DNA of 64,000 bases, taken from Halichondria panicea. Its lineage: Eukaryota > Porifera > Demospongiae > Suberitida > Halichondriidae. Shown here piece after piece: positions 1-9,280 of this stretch (its first letter is position 1; each line of letters starts with the position of its first letter). The DNA is taken from the NCBI RefSeq assembly GCF_963675165.1, contig NC_087381.1:5271378-5335377 (forward strand), written 5' to 3'. The notes beneath the pieces were generated by a model. That model saw only the letters and a program-made list of their open reading frames with translations. It was not told the DNA's origin and ran no database searches. The position numbers and the translations under genes were made by a program.

Positions 1-884
1 TACAGGCAAACCTTTCAACATACAAAGACAACGAACATTCGTCACGAAAATTGATCACATACCGAATTGAACATTCATGTGTTGCCGGCGGAATAAAATA
101 ATTTCAGTAATCCATAGATATTGATATACAACTAAGCTATAATAGCGGGATATTTTCGAGGCATAAAATGTTTGCAGTTTTCGCTGATTGGCCTCAAACT
201 TCGAAAACAAAGACCACAAACGTCATCATGAAATTTCATTTCAGTAATGGATATTGTTGCCTTTTGACCTCTGAGATCAAAGGAATAGCAAGTGCCAATA
301 CATGGCATAATTTTTTTATTGCAGTAAGTTGACCTTTCGGTAAAGATTCCCACCTCCCACCCAAACTATCAAATCATTGCTTTTATAGTGACACATTCAA
401 CGAGACATTAATGATTCCTGTGGGAAATTTACTAGACAGCATATGCATGCATGCATGGTTTCGATGCAGTTACTATTTCATTTCCAGCCACCAAAAACAG
501 AACAAAATGTATACCGAATTATTTTTTTCACATCTACGCAGCAAGTGGTTCTATGCTGGTTTCTATATGCAGCAAAGGGTTTTTAAGGCATGGCATTTCG
601 TGACACAAGCTGTTTATTGTCCCGGTAGTAGATTGTGGTCAAGGGCCTTAATTTAGCCATGTGAATGACCATTATCCAAATAAGCTATGTAGAATTTATA
701 GTGGTCAGGTTAATAGTGTTGTTGTTGAGTGAGTGACTCTATGAGAAACCACACACTTAAATGGTCAAAATAATGGTAAATGACCTTCCGCTACCTATAA
801 TTATAGCCTGACAGGTCACTGCAAATGAACGATCCTGACTGATATTCCACCCAATGGCATTCCATATAATAATTATATCTGTAC
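1..884. repeat. Non-genic left copy of a segment also present at the right end
   Basis: No gene is supported here. Positions 100-350 hold a degraded palindromic element with a CGGGATATTTTCGAGG-type end, related to elements near 12.74, 36.68 and 61.68 kb. From about 370 to 650 the sequence matches 63.26-63.90 kb, including the stretch ACAGCAT then ATGCATGC near 437. In the right-hand copy a 457-bp TIR element sits exactly at this point, so this copy shows the unoccupied site (AGACAGCAT once, 434-442). Confidence 0.55.
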
Positions 885-1219
885 CTACATAGAATCACGA
901 ATTTTGCTTTGATACTTCTTGAAGGCAATCACAACAACAAAGACAACAACCAGCAACACAATGACAGTCGCCATGGCAGCGCCCACAATAATAGTAGTGA
1001 AATCAATCGTATCTGGTGTATGGGTGTTCAAGTGTGAAACCACATGTAATTCTACGAGAACCAGTTCCTCATTTTTTGGGTCCAATTATCCCCCTCATAC
1101 AAATCAATGGTATTATTACCCTGTCAAAAGTGAGCTCATAACTTCCACTTGTAACTAGTACGTCATTTGGCAGTTGGGATGAGGAGAGAGTTACTTCACA
1201 CCTGTATTCTGCCTCATAG
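885..1219 (-). CDS. C-terminal exons of a single-pass membrane receptor (Ig-like end plus transmembrane helix)
   Basis: Two minus-strand exons can be read. The first (1219 to 1120) follows a TTTATCCTAG acceptor and encodes YEAEYRCEVTLSS..., the Tyr-x-Cys strand typical of the end of an Ig-like or similar beta-sandwich ectodomain. It ends at an AGG/GTAATA donor. A 52-bp intron follows, and the last exon (1067 to 885) encodes a short juxtamembrane stretch, a strongly hydrophobic helix (IIVGAAMATVIVLLVVVFVV) and a short basic tail with KKYQSK before the stop. This is the layout of a type I surface protein with almost no cytoplasmic domain, so any signalling would need a partner. The CCP exons upstream on the same strand probably belong to the same gene, but splice phases do not join cleanly and at least one exon is broken, so the gene may be a pseudogene or incomplete. 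The ligand is unknown. Confidence 0.5.
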
Positions 1220-1725
1220 CTAGGATAAAGTTAAGCTTTCAAAACTCAAAGTAGATAAACTTGAATTTGAAATCAGCTGCTCATCATTTTTAGCCATTTG
1301 AAAATGAATGATGGCTGAAATATCTCGGCTTCATGCACAGAGTATGGCATGGCATGTCTCTTGCTATCAATCACTGCCCTTTGTGATGGACTACAAGCTA
1401 GTAGGTAGGATCAACACTACCGGCCCTTGTCGACAGGTGTGTTGTTTTTGCAAATCTCTCTGCTTTTGTTTTTTGGTTCCTAATCACGCCCATGCAGATA
1501 CAATCAATACCAGGCCTAGTTGGCGGCCTAGCTAGAAACAACGAGGCTGGAAACGAGGCTAATAATTATCATGCATATTAATTTTAGAATTGGGTTTTAT
1601 TAATTTTGGAGGTTAGCTAAGTTGTTCATAGGTAGACCTGTGAAAAATCAGCTTGTTCCACACATACGTTCTCATCTGGCAGCTGTCTGATTATACATTC
1701 TGTCTTATGCGATAGGTAAGAACTA
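1220..1725. other. Intron or intergenic sequence
   Basis: No coding exon is recognised. A weak half-palindrome with CCAGGCCTAG and ACGAGGCTGG near 1509-1558 looks like a decayed member of the TAGCCTCG element family. Confidence 0.35.
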
Positions 1726-1727
1726 CA

Positions 1728-1888
1728 AATCTTACATGGGCAAGTTGGTAACCTAACAAGTCACAGTGGATGATCCTGAATGTTGGTAACCAGTGTTACA
1801 AGTGTAGGTGGCCATATCCCCACTGAAATGTCGTACCAGTGAAGGTCCTGGACCCATTGGGGATTGGTAGAGGGTCACCACAGGAGAC
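1728..1888 (-). pseudogene. Broken CCP (sushi) exon
   Basis: The minus strand reads the CCP signature VSCGDPLPIPNGSRTFTGT, then a one-base insertion shifts the frame before the Tyr-Thr-Cys strand. In the other frame MATYTCNTGYQHSGSSTVTC continues and is followed at once by a TAG where the intact neighbour has Gln. The GSWS...P.C end of the module is missing. An AG acceptor and a GTAAGA donor are still present, so this was once a spliced module exon. It is a diverged duplicate of the exon at 2249-2420. Confidence 0.7.
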
Positions 1889-1964
1889 AGCTACAGATTT
1901 AGAGACATAAAAGTAGCAATTAAGGTACACTTGTAAGACTTGATTGCTTCTATTTAGCTAGCTT

Positions 1965-2215
1965 AATGTATTTACAGTAGATCTAACTTTAGTGAATTGC
2001 TATAATAAATGCTAAATAATTATTCTGTCCGCGCTAATTTATTTGTACAGCTAATGAAAGAAAGTAGAGAGTGTCTATATAGTTTTTATATCTGACTGCA
2101 AACTTTCCATTCAACCTTAACACTCAGCTTAAAAATACACATGAATTTGCTACAGGTCCACCAGAAATCTAAAAACAAACACTGGGGTGAAACAAATTAA
2201 CCGTCTATAATATAA
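1965..2215. repeat. Palindromic element copy in a CCP intron
   Basis: This stretch and 2513-2750 are related to each other and to 62868-63180. They share the ATAAACGGGTA and CCGTCTATAAT ends, an AATAAAACGC core and TTTCCATTCAACCTTAA. The copies probably spread together with the CCP exon duplications. Confidence 0.5.
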
Positions 2216-2248
2216 TTATAGTAACTGTGAAAGATATAAGAATCTTAC

Positions 2249-2420
2249 GTGGGCAAGTTGGTGCAGTACTCCAACTTCCACTTGCCTGACAAGTCACTGT
2301 AGCTGATCCTGAACGTTGATAACCAGTGTTACAGGTGTAGGTGGCCATATCCCAATATGTAGTGCCAATGAAAGTCCTGGACCCATTGGGAATAGTCGGA
2401 GGGTCACCACAGGAGACATG
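2249..2420 (-). CDS. CCP/sushi domain exon, readable
   Basis: This is the best preserved CCP module of the cluster. The minus strand reads without stops through VSCGDPPTIPNGSRTF, then TYTCNTGYQRSGSATVTC and ASGSWSTAPTCP. All four conserved cysteines, the Gly-Tyr pair and the Trp are in place (about 57 residues, the normal size of a sushi domain). It ends at a GTAAGA donor and follows a CTGTAG acceptor. CCP modules act outside the cell, in complement-type proteins and adhesion receptors, and bind protein or carbohydrate ligands. The acceptor side carries an extra base compared with the neighbour exon, so the splice phase is doubtful. The full protein cannot be assembled from this window. Confidence 0.65.
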
Positions 2421-2512
2421 CTACAGATGTAGAGTGTAGCAGGCTACTAATAATATACAGCAATTAAGCTATATACTTTTAAGACTTGATTTCTTCTATT
2501 TAGCTTAATATA

Positions 2513-2750
2513 AACGGGTAAACGGTAATTTTATAGATTATGTGTGTCTGCCCTAATAATAAAACGCAAAATGAATCTCTCTGTAATTTGGAGAGTAGAC
2601 TGTCCATAGCGTTTTTCTATCTGACTCCAAGCTTTCCATTCAACCTTAAAACGCAGCTCAAAATACATCTTTCTACAAATATTTGAATTTGCTGCAAATA
2701 AACCAGAATTAAAACAGAAAACACTGATCCGTCTATAATTATAGTGTATA
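2513..2750. repeat. Second copy of the intronic palindromic element
   Basis: It is similar to 1965-2215 and 62868-63180, with ATAAACGGGTA at the left and CCGTCTATAATTATAG at the right. It separates two CCP exons. Confidence 0.5.
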
Positions 2751-2783
2751 GTGTATAGTAGAAAGAGTTAAGAATCTTACATG

Positions 2784-2950
2784 AGCAAGTAGGCACAGTA
2801 CTCTAACTTCCACTAGCCTCACAGGTCACTGTAGCTGATCCTGACAGTTGATACCCTTTGTCACAGGTATAGATGCATGGCCGTATCTCCAAATGTGGTA
2901 CTAGTGAAAGTCCAGAACCCACCGTACCAGGACAAGATGACATTGTAGAA
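2784..2950 (-). pseudogene. Broken CCP exon truncated by a retroelement
   Basis: The minus strand keeps DKGYQLSGSATVTC and a VPTCS end with a GTAAGA donor. A two-base insertion (GGCCATGCATC) shifts the frame before the Tyr-Thr-Cys strand, and the conserved Trp codon region reads GSTAG (stop). The N-terminal CGD part is replaced by unrelated sequence where the Ty3/Gypsy fragment begins, so the insertion or an associated rearrangement removed the first cysteine. Confidence 0.6.
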
Positions 2951-2954
2951 CCCA

Positions 2955-4440
2955 TTGAGCAGCTTGTACTATTGTCGAAGGGCAGTATCGAAGATTGCCC
3001 ATCAGATACCCCTTGCTGGACATCTCGGGAAAAACAAAACAGCTAGGCAGAGAATCTATTGGCCCAAACCTTTAAAGATGTGTCGGATTTTTGCAGATCT
3101 TGTGAAGAATACCAACACGGAAGGAACCAAGAGCACCAATGATACCACTCCCTATTTTATGGAAGAACCGAATGCATATGGATATTGTGGGATCTTTACC
3201 ACGAAGCCGAATGGGGAAAAAGTACATTCTAGTGGTGTGCGACTATGCCCCACCCACTATCCGGAGGCATTTGATCTAAAGTCCATTGATGCAGAACATG
3301 TGGCCGAACCAGGGGGATGGAGTTCCCAACAAAATACTAACGGACCAGGGCACACAAATCTCTTAGCGGAACTGTACAACATGATACATGTGAAAGCAAT
3401 TAGGACAAGCCCTTACCACCCGCAGACAGATGCATGGTAGTGGAGCGGTTCAATCAGATACTATAGCTGTAGACCATGCGGAGGAAGTGTGCCTCAGGAA
3501 ATACTGGGATAGCTACTGCCTTATGCATGTCCTCTTTGCCTACCGGGAGGTACCTCAGCTTCTACTGGATTCTCTCCCTTCGAGCTGCTATATGGACGAG
3601 CTATTTGAGGCAAGACGCGGACGAGCAGGTCACTATTAAATGATAAACTGAGTACAACACAAAATGAGGAGTTGTGTGTCGTGTTGAATGAATTTGTCAA
3701 TACTCTCAAATGTACACCCGGAAGAACGGGCATGTGTACTGCTAGCTGCATGGGCTGCACCCATCAGAACGGGTGCAGCCCAGTTAGCGTATACTGCCAA
3801 TATTGTTGATAAACAAAGACAGTGAATACTTATATAGTGAAACTCTGCTTATAGTCGACACAGTAGCCATATATCTAAGTCATAGCAAGTAGGAGGTGAT
3901 ACTCACTGGTGATGAAACAGTAAGGAATGAATTATAATAGACAGTATGTAAAAAATCACTTTGTGTGTAATTTTCCAGGCTTTCATGAATCTTTCCTCAG
4001 ACCAAATGAAGCTAATCCTAGGCCTACTCATTCATCAGAATGGCTTGAACAATGTATTAGGTTGTATTATTGGTTATTGATGGAGCATAATGTATCTTTT
4101 TACAATTATGCGTACATTTTGTGTTAATTGTGTACGTTGGATGAATAATTATGTGCATTCAATTGTTAGTCTGATAATTCAAGTGGCTTTCTTCAGTCGA
4201 AAACTGTACCCATGGAAGAGCTACAGGCATGTAAGGCCTTTCATGTGTAGGACGCCCCTTCACCATTCAGACAGATCATCGTGCTTTGGAATGGCTGGAT
4301 CGAATCAAGGAAAACAATTCTAGGCTATATATACTTGATGCAGCCAATTCAGTTTTCGATTCAACATCGTACTGGATGGAAATGCGGATGCACTCTCTCG
4401 GGCCGCTACGATAGAATATATCAGTCGCTGAAGAAAGAGG
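2955..4440 (+). pseudogene. Degraded Ty3/Gypsy retrotransposon pol (integrase, RT start, RNase H)
   Basis: Frames 2955-3440 and 3430-3640 together carry integrase features: GHLGKNKTARQRIYWP, typical of the H2C2 zinc-finger region, then an RTSPYHPQTD block near 3400-3430 and a VLFAYREVPQ block near 3525-3555. Several frameshifts and a rearranged central part destroy the catalytic core. Near 3660-3740 an LNEFVNTL...PGRT-like stretch resembles the segment that precedes the reverse transcriptase. At 4200-4440 a TDHRALEWLDRIKEN-type RNase H stretch is recognisable across frames, ending in an ALSRA-like tail. Most of the RT is gone. All parts lie on the same strand in the order integrase, RT start, RNase H, unlike the usual RT-RH-IN order of Ty3/Gypsy. 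No LTRs were recognised. The element is dead. Confidence 0.65.
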
Positions 4441-4639
4441 GACGAGTTTAAAGGACTGATTGTGGTTGTTTAGAGGAAGTAATTAGTTAGGTGGGAAACC
4501 ACAACATCATAATCTCACTTCTATACAATCATGTAGTTAATGAACTAAGTAGAGTATAGTATTCATATTATAGGAACAGCACATTGGAGAAACTAGGTGG
4601 AACATTCTAGATATAGATGTAGGTGTTTTGTATTAAGTG

Positions 4640-4890
4640 TTGAGTTTTGTTATTGTCGATTTGACATGCACAGTGCAGAAATGCGATCCTTCACAGTAGT
4701 GCCGGTGAAAGTTCTAGACCTATTCAATGGGTCTATAGGACTTTCATTGGCACTACTGATTGGGAATGGTCGGAAGATCACCACAGCTAGGGGACACATG
4801 CACATAAAATTACTGCTTCTATTTTTAGTATAGTAGAAATCGTACGTTGGTTGACAACTAGTTGGTATATAGCATCCCAACTTTCACTAC
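4640..4890 (-). pseudogene. Scrambled CCP exon remnant
   Basis: The minus strand contains SRTFTGTTV and two copies of the CCP sequence around the GTCCTATAGACCCATTGAATAGGTCT region. This shows a small internal duplication (CATTGGCACTACTGATTGGG against CACAGTAGTGCCGG). The core Tyr-Thr-Cys part is lost. Near 4860-4890 a fragment like the QASGSW end is still visible. It cannot code for a CCP fold. Confidence 0.5.
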
Positions 4891-4901
4891 ATATAGCCTG
4901 A

Positions 4902-5046
4902 TAGCCTCGATCCCAGGCCACACTTCCCACTTCACTTAGGGAAGTGGGCCTGGTATCGACTGCTTGCGCATGCGCTAATATCCCCCTCCGGTATCTGGGG
5001 GCTTTGGATAACATCGTATATATGCTCAGTAAAACTATGAAATCAC
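4902..5046 (+). mobile_element. TAGCCTCG-family element, long variant
   Basis: It starts with TAGCCTCGATCCCAGGCC, then has a local hairpin (CACTTCCC...GGGAAGTG), GGCCTGGTATCGACTG, GCGCATGCGC-like sequence, CCAGATACCGG and an end near GTAAAACTATGAAATCACAA. An inverted copy of the whole stretch, with only a few differences, is at 36541-36680. The two copies define the boundaries. No clear target duplication was found for either. Confidence 0.7.
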
Positions 5047-5383
5047 AACGAACGGAAGTGGATTGAAGGAAGTTCGATTGAAGGTTTCTAGCCCATCGGA
5101 TAGCATTCTCTGATAGCTACCCTTAGCCTGCTATGTTAACAAATGACTCACAGCCTGCAACCGTGTGGATGACAATAGTCTAAACGGAGTAAAAGAATAT
5201 AGCTGTACAACAAACCTACACAGCTCTGTCTCTAGCTAGCTATAGCTATATATAGCTCTGTGTATGACTTTTAGTCTCTGATGAATTCTGGAAATGTTAC
5301 GGGAAAAATATCCAATAATTTTGCACATACGCAAGCAGTCGATAGCAGGCCTTCTTTTCTATGAAGGCCGGTGAAGGAGGCTA
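5047..5383. other. No gene seen
   Basis: Short AT-rich sequence with TAGCTA repeats. No exon, TIR or RNA gene was recognised. Confidence 0.4.
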
Positions 5384-5535
5384 GTAGCCTGACAGGTCAC
5401 TGTGGATGATTCTGACAGTTGGTACCCATCATCACAAGTGTATGTAGCTGTCTCCCCAATTATTGTACCAGTGAAGGCCCTGGATACATTCATAGTGGGA
5501 ATGGTTGGAGAGTCACCACAGCACAGTTCAGACAC
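5384..5535 (-). pseudogene. Partial CCP exon, C-terminal end missing
   Basis: The minus strand reads CCGDSPTIPTMNVSRAFTGT, then ETATYTCDDGYQLSESSTVTCQA with no frameshift. This includes the first three cysteines and the Gly-Tyr of a sushi domain. After CQA the sequence diverges (TSLLHRPS) and the GSWS...P.C end is absent. Upstream of CCGD the sequence runs directly into a fragment of the HSPA12-like gene family. The module was probably cut by a rearrangement that joined the two gene families. Confidence 0.65.
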
Positions 5536-5577
5536 ACTGAGGTGGTATTTAACGAAGCCATGCAGGATCATTTCAGG

Positions 5578-5850
5578 GGACATTTCATTGAACCACCCAT
5601 ATTACCTGCTGATGGTGCTATTTAATTTCACAGATAGCAATATCTACTGTACCGCCACAGCAATCAACAATCAGACAGAATTTCTTTTTCGTTGTCACTG
5701 CTTGCACTCGATTGCTGCAGATTCAAGCTCTAGGATTTAACTCTTCCTTTAGTAGAGGTTGTGTTCGTCCTGCAAGCTTCTTCCAGCTTACCCATTGTCA
5801 CATGAGGATCACACAACCCGGGCCATCCTGTAAAAGTTGTAAGCTGCTAT
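5578..5850 (-). pseudogene. HSPA12-like pseudogene A (start of last exon only)
   Basis: The stretch is clearly similar to 10295-10595 of the intact HSPA12-like gene. It keeps the positions that encode the phosphate-2 region, the AAIWC region and the exon start (CACATGAGGATCACACAACC, then CCATCCTG at the former acceptor). Small insertions, deletions and stops break it, and the rest of the gene is absent. Its 5' flank (5851-6430) matches the 5' flank of pseudogene B (8331-9075), so it is one unit of a tandem array. Confidence 0.75.
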
Positions 5851-6430
5851 AACAACTACATGCTGTGCTGCAGCTATAGAACTGCCCTGTAATCATTATC
5901 CTCCCATCTTTTCATACATGATGCACTATTATCGTAGCATTATTTTGACTATATATATTAACCACCTGTGTTCCTTCCTGCTTTCCAGATTTGGGGTGCA
6001 TGTGAGGGGGGGAGGGCATATAATTATGCTATAGTGTGTGTAAAGAATATTCATTTCGATTGTAGCCGCTTCCTTAAAAATTAATTTGTCTGTTTAATGA
6101 TCCTTACCTACTTCTGTGCTGACCTTGTGATTTTTTTTTTTTTTTTTTTTATGTGCCTTTGTGTACACGCCTTTAGACCATTATACGTCACTTCTTTTGT
6201 TATGTACTAGTTATTGCGCCGCTCAGCGCCAGAGCGCAATCCCCTACCTTTGTTGTAGAAGATGCACACAGAAGCATCATTTACAATTGTCTTTTGTTTA
6301 TTGTTCTTAGTATACTCTGCTCATCCTTAGAGTCATGCAGACATTATTGACTTTCATTCTTATTAGGCTATCACTCAAACAATAGATCTTGGATCGCTAT
6401 TAATTTTACTGTAGCACATGCAACCCACTA
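5851..6430. repeat. Duplicated HSPA12 intron/flank, copy A
   Basis: It matches 8331-9075: CCAGATTTGGGGTGCATGTGAG, GCGCCGCTCAGCGC and a CACATGCAACCCACTA-like end occur in the same order in both. A T20-type tract lies at 6131-6151. No exon is visible; this corresponds to intron and flank of the tandem HSPA12 unit. Confidence 0.65.
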
Positions 6431-6432
6431 TA

Positions 6433-7118
6433 CAACCTTTTTCACCTCACTTGAAATATCAGTTTAAAAACAAAAAAAGAAACGTACCACTAATTGACCT
6501 CAGGTATGTGTATAGTAATGGTCAGAGCTGGATGCTCAGTTTCAAATTGTAAATGAATGATTGGTTGTGCAAGACCTACATCTATTTTAGAGCGTTGTAT
6601 TGATGTGTTTAGCCTTCTTTCGAGTGAATCCTAGGCGTTTAAGTAGACAGCATAATGTGGCAGCACTTTAGATCTACCAGTAATCTGAACTACTGAAGCA
6701 ATTGGGTCTGAATTTTAGGTAGTCAGCTTTTCACAAATAATTTCAATTTATTGTGAGATCATCTAGACAGTGCTCCCTTGGGCTGGCTTTATAAGCAGCG
6801 ACACATTTCCAGTGAATTGAAATCTATCAACAACCATCGGGCCAAACATGTAGTAGCTTCAGCAACAAACAATCTATCTGCTGCTTCCCGATGGTACAGC
6901 AATTGAAAAGCTTTTGCCATACCATTCTCCACCTCAGATACAAATAATTATAGGATTTTGTACAGCCAGGTTCCCCCATTATTACTTGCAATCATTCATT
7001 TACTGTGAGCATGCCCAGCTCTGACCATTACTATATGTACACATACCTGAGGTCAATTAGTGGTACATTTCTTTTTTTGTTTCTAAAATGTACATTTCAA
7101 GTGAGGTGAAAAAGGTTG
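6433..7118. mobile_element. TIR transposon, non-autonomous, about 690 bp
   Basis: The ends are inverted copies over about 130 bp: CAACCTTTTTCACCTCACTT at the left and its complement at the right, continuing through ACTAATTGACCTCAGGTATG and AATGGTCAGAGCTGG. It is flanked by TA on both sides, which fits a Tc1/mariner-type TA target, though other TA-specific families are possible. The interior has no transposase ORF. It landed between two HSPA12 pseudogene copies. Confidence 0.8.
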
Positions 7119-7194
7119 TAATACAATGCAAATACCAATAACTAAACATGGCTAAACTAGTAGGGAATATATTAGTTCGTACTCAGTTACTATT

Positions 7195-8330
7195 ATATGC
7201 TGAGAAAACAGGAAATCAACAACTTTGCTTATCTCCGGCGCACACTATAGTGTCAGTGATGTCTCTGTCTAGACCATCACCAGCATTCTATCTAGACCAT
7301 CACCAGCATCCATTTTGGCTAATTCTATGACACTGCAATCACTTGTGTACCACACCGTCCACACGTTTGTATCTCGAGTATGTCTTCAGCTTGGAGGAAG
7401 GAGAGAGAGATGAGAGACAGATCGAGCGTCGCACTGGAGAATAGTTAACAACAAAAACTTCATTGGTGCAACACTCTCGTTTTTCGCAACAAAATGTTTT
7501 ACACCACTATTTACGTATTTTCGATGTATACTCTTATTATTCTGCATGCAATATGTAGTATGGGCCTTTCTTCGTTGTATTACACTTCGATGACATTGAA
7601 ACGCTAGAGTACCTTTTACACTATAAAACAGCTAACGATGGGTCAATTAGAATTTTACTCTCACCTTTATTGAACTCGCGATTTTCAAGTTGGCTTCTCA
7701 AATTCTTGCAACCACCAAATCCTCCCCCCAAAACACTGCATCGATCATAGCTATAGAAACCAAATCATTTGTATGTATGCAGTTGGCTGAAAAAACTTGA
7801 TAGTCTTGCGAGCAGCTGTCGAAGGGGGAAGTCTACCAAATGTCATTTTCTGTTTATGTATACAATTTTGGTTATTTCCGAAATCCACTTCGCATTTTCC
7901 ATAGCATTAGACCCACTGAGGTATCAAACAAAACTAGATCACCAATTATCACATTTATGATTGTTCCACCACTCATGTTACTTGCCGACAGTGTATTTCG
8001 TGGATGTAATCATCAATAATTTCATGGGTAGCAAAAAATCCACTGTACCGCCACCACATCAACAATCAAGAATTTCTTTTTTCGTTGTAGCTGATATTTT
8101 TCTTGCACTCGATTGCTGCAGATTCTAGGATTACCTTTAGTGGAGGTTGTGTTCGTCCTGTAGCTTCTTTGGGGTGTAATTAACACACCAAGTGTACTCG
8201 TTGCACTGCATATTTAAATAATTATAAGTAGTGCAACGAGCACACTTAGTGTGTTAATTAATTAACATCCCATTTTTAACAGTGTTGTCATAATTATGAG
8301 GATTACACAACCGGGGCCAGCCTGTAATAA
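7195..8330 (-). pseudogene. HSPA12-like pseudogene B (most of last exon)
   Basis: The minus strand is collinear with 9281-10595 of the intact gene, from the C-terminal region (AGAAAACAGGAAATCAACAAC, then the GGAGAATAGTTA and ACTTCATT blocks) to the exon start near 8330 (GGGGCCAGCCTG at the acceptor). It is shortened, with the middle of the ATPase domain reduced, and has many frameshifts. A local TTAATTAACA palindrome with AGTGTGCTCGTTGCACT arms is inserted near 8176-8270. It cannot make a functional ATPase. Confidence 0.75.
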
Positions 8331-9240
8331 TTGTAAGCCAGTATAACAACTAATATATGCGTGCTGCAGCTACAGAGCTCAGTGCCGTGTAATTATTATC
8401 CTGCCATGGAAATATAGCTTTTCATACATGCACTATTATCGTAACGTTATTTTGTCAGACACTATAATTATATTATTTATGTAATTTAACTACCCTTTCC
8501 TTCCTACTTTCCAGATTTGGGGTGCATGTGAGGGGGATATATGGATATAGGGTGAGTAAAGTTAAACATGAGCTTCCTTAAAAAGTAAATAATCCTTACC
8601 TGCCTCTGTGTACCTTTTTGGTATAGTGAAGTGTAAAAGCACTAGAGAATGCGGTGATGTCATTGTAATGATTTCTCCAAACAATGCTGACCTTGTAATC
8701 GCCTTTGTTCTGTGCGCCGCTCAGCGCACATTCTCCTCCTTTAGAATAGTGTCACTTCTTTTGTTCTGACTGCGCCACTGCACAATCCTACTTGCACACA
8801 GTTATAGCCTCGAACGGCCTAGTCTCGAGGCTAGCACACAGTAAGATCTATCAGACTATCATCTTTGTAGGCTATGCATCAGTTCTTGGAATACCCTGCT
8901 AATCCTTTGTGTCATGCTTTATTGATTCCTATCACTCAAACAGAAAACACTTCATGCAAATTCACAAAAATTATTCATCCGCCAATGTACTAGATATAGT
9001 GAGTTGCATGCTCTCTCTTTTTTAATTATACGCCCTTGGTATTACTGCACAACCCACTACAATTATTATATAGTTGCATCAAATGATAATCAGCAATAAC
9101 TAAGCTAAACGTTACGTGGCAAATACTATTTTACGTGCTAAAATTTATCTTAGTTCGTACTCAGTTAGTATGCTGAGAAAACAGGAAATCAACTAGAATA
9201 AAATTAAACTGACGATAGTCTATAATTATTCCAAAGTATA
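8331..9240. repeat. Duplicated HSPA12 intron/flank, copy B
   Basis: It corresponds to 5851-6430 and then to the 3' flank of copy B (TTAGTTCGTACTCAGTTA is shared by 7172-7190 and about 9152-9170). It contains a tiny TAGCCTCG palindrome at 8811-8834. No exon is visible. Confidence 0.55.
8803..8843. mobile_element. Minimal TAGCCTCG palindrome with 9-bp flanking duplication
   Basis: TATAGCCTCGAACGGCC is followed by TAGTCTCGAGGCTA and is bracketed by GCACACAGT on both sides (left copy two bases before TAGCCTCG, right copy immediately after). The related copy A flank at about 6260 has TGCACACAGAAGC without the insert, an independent sign that this is an insertion. Confidence 0.65.
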
Positions 9241-9280
9241 ATATCAGTATTTTAAATGTTAGTGAAAGCAAGCTTTTAGT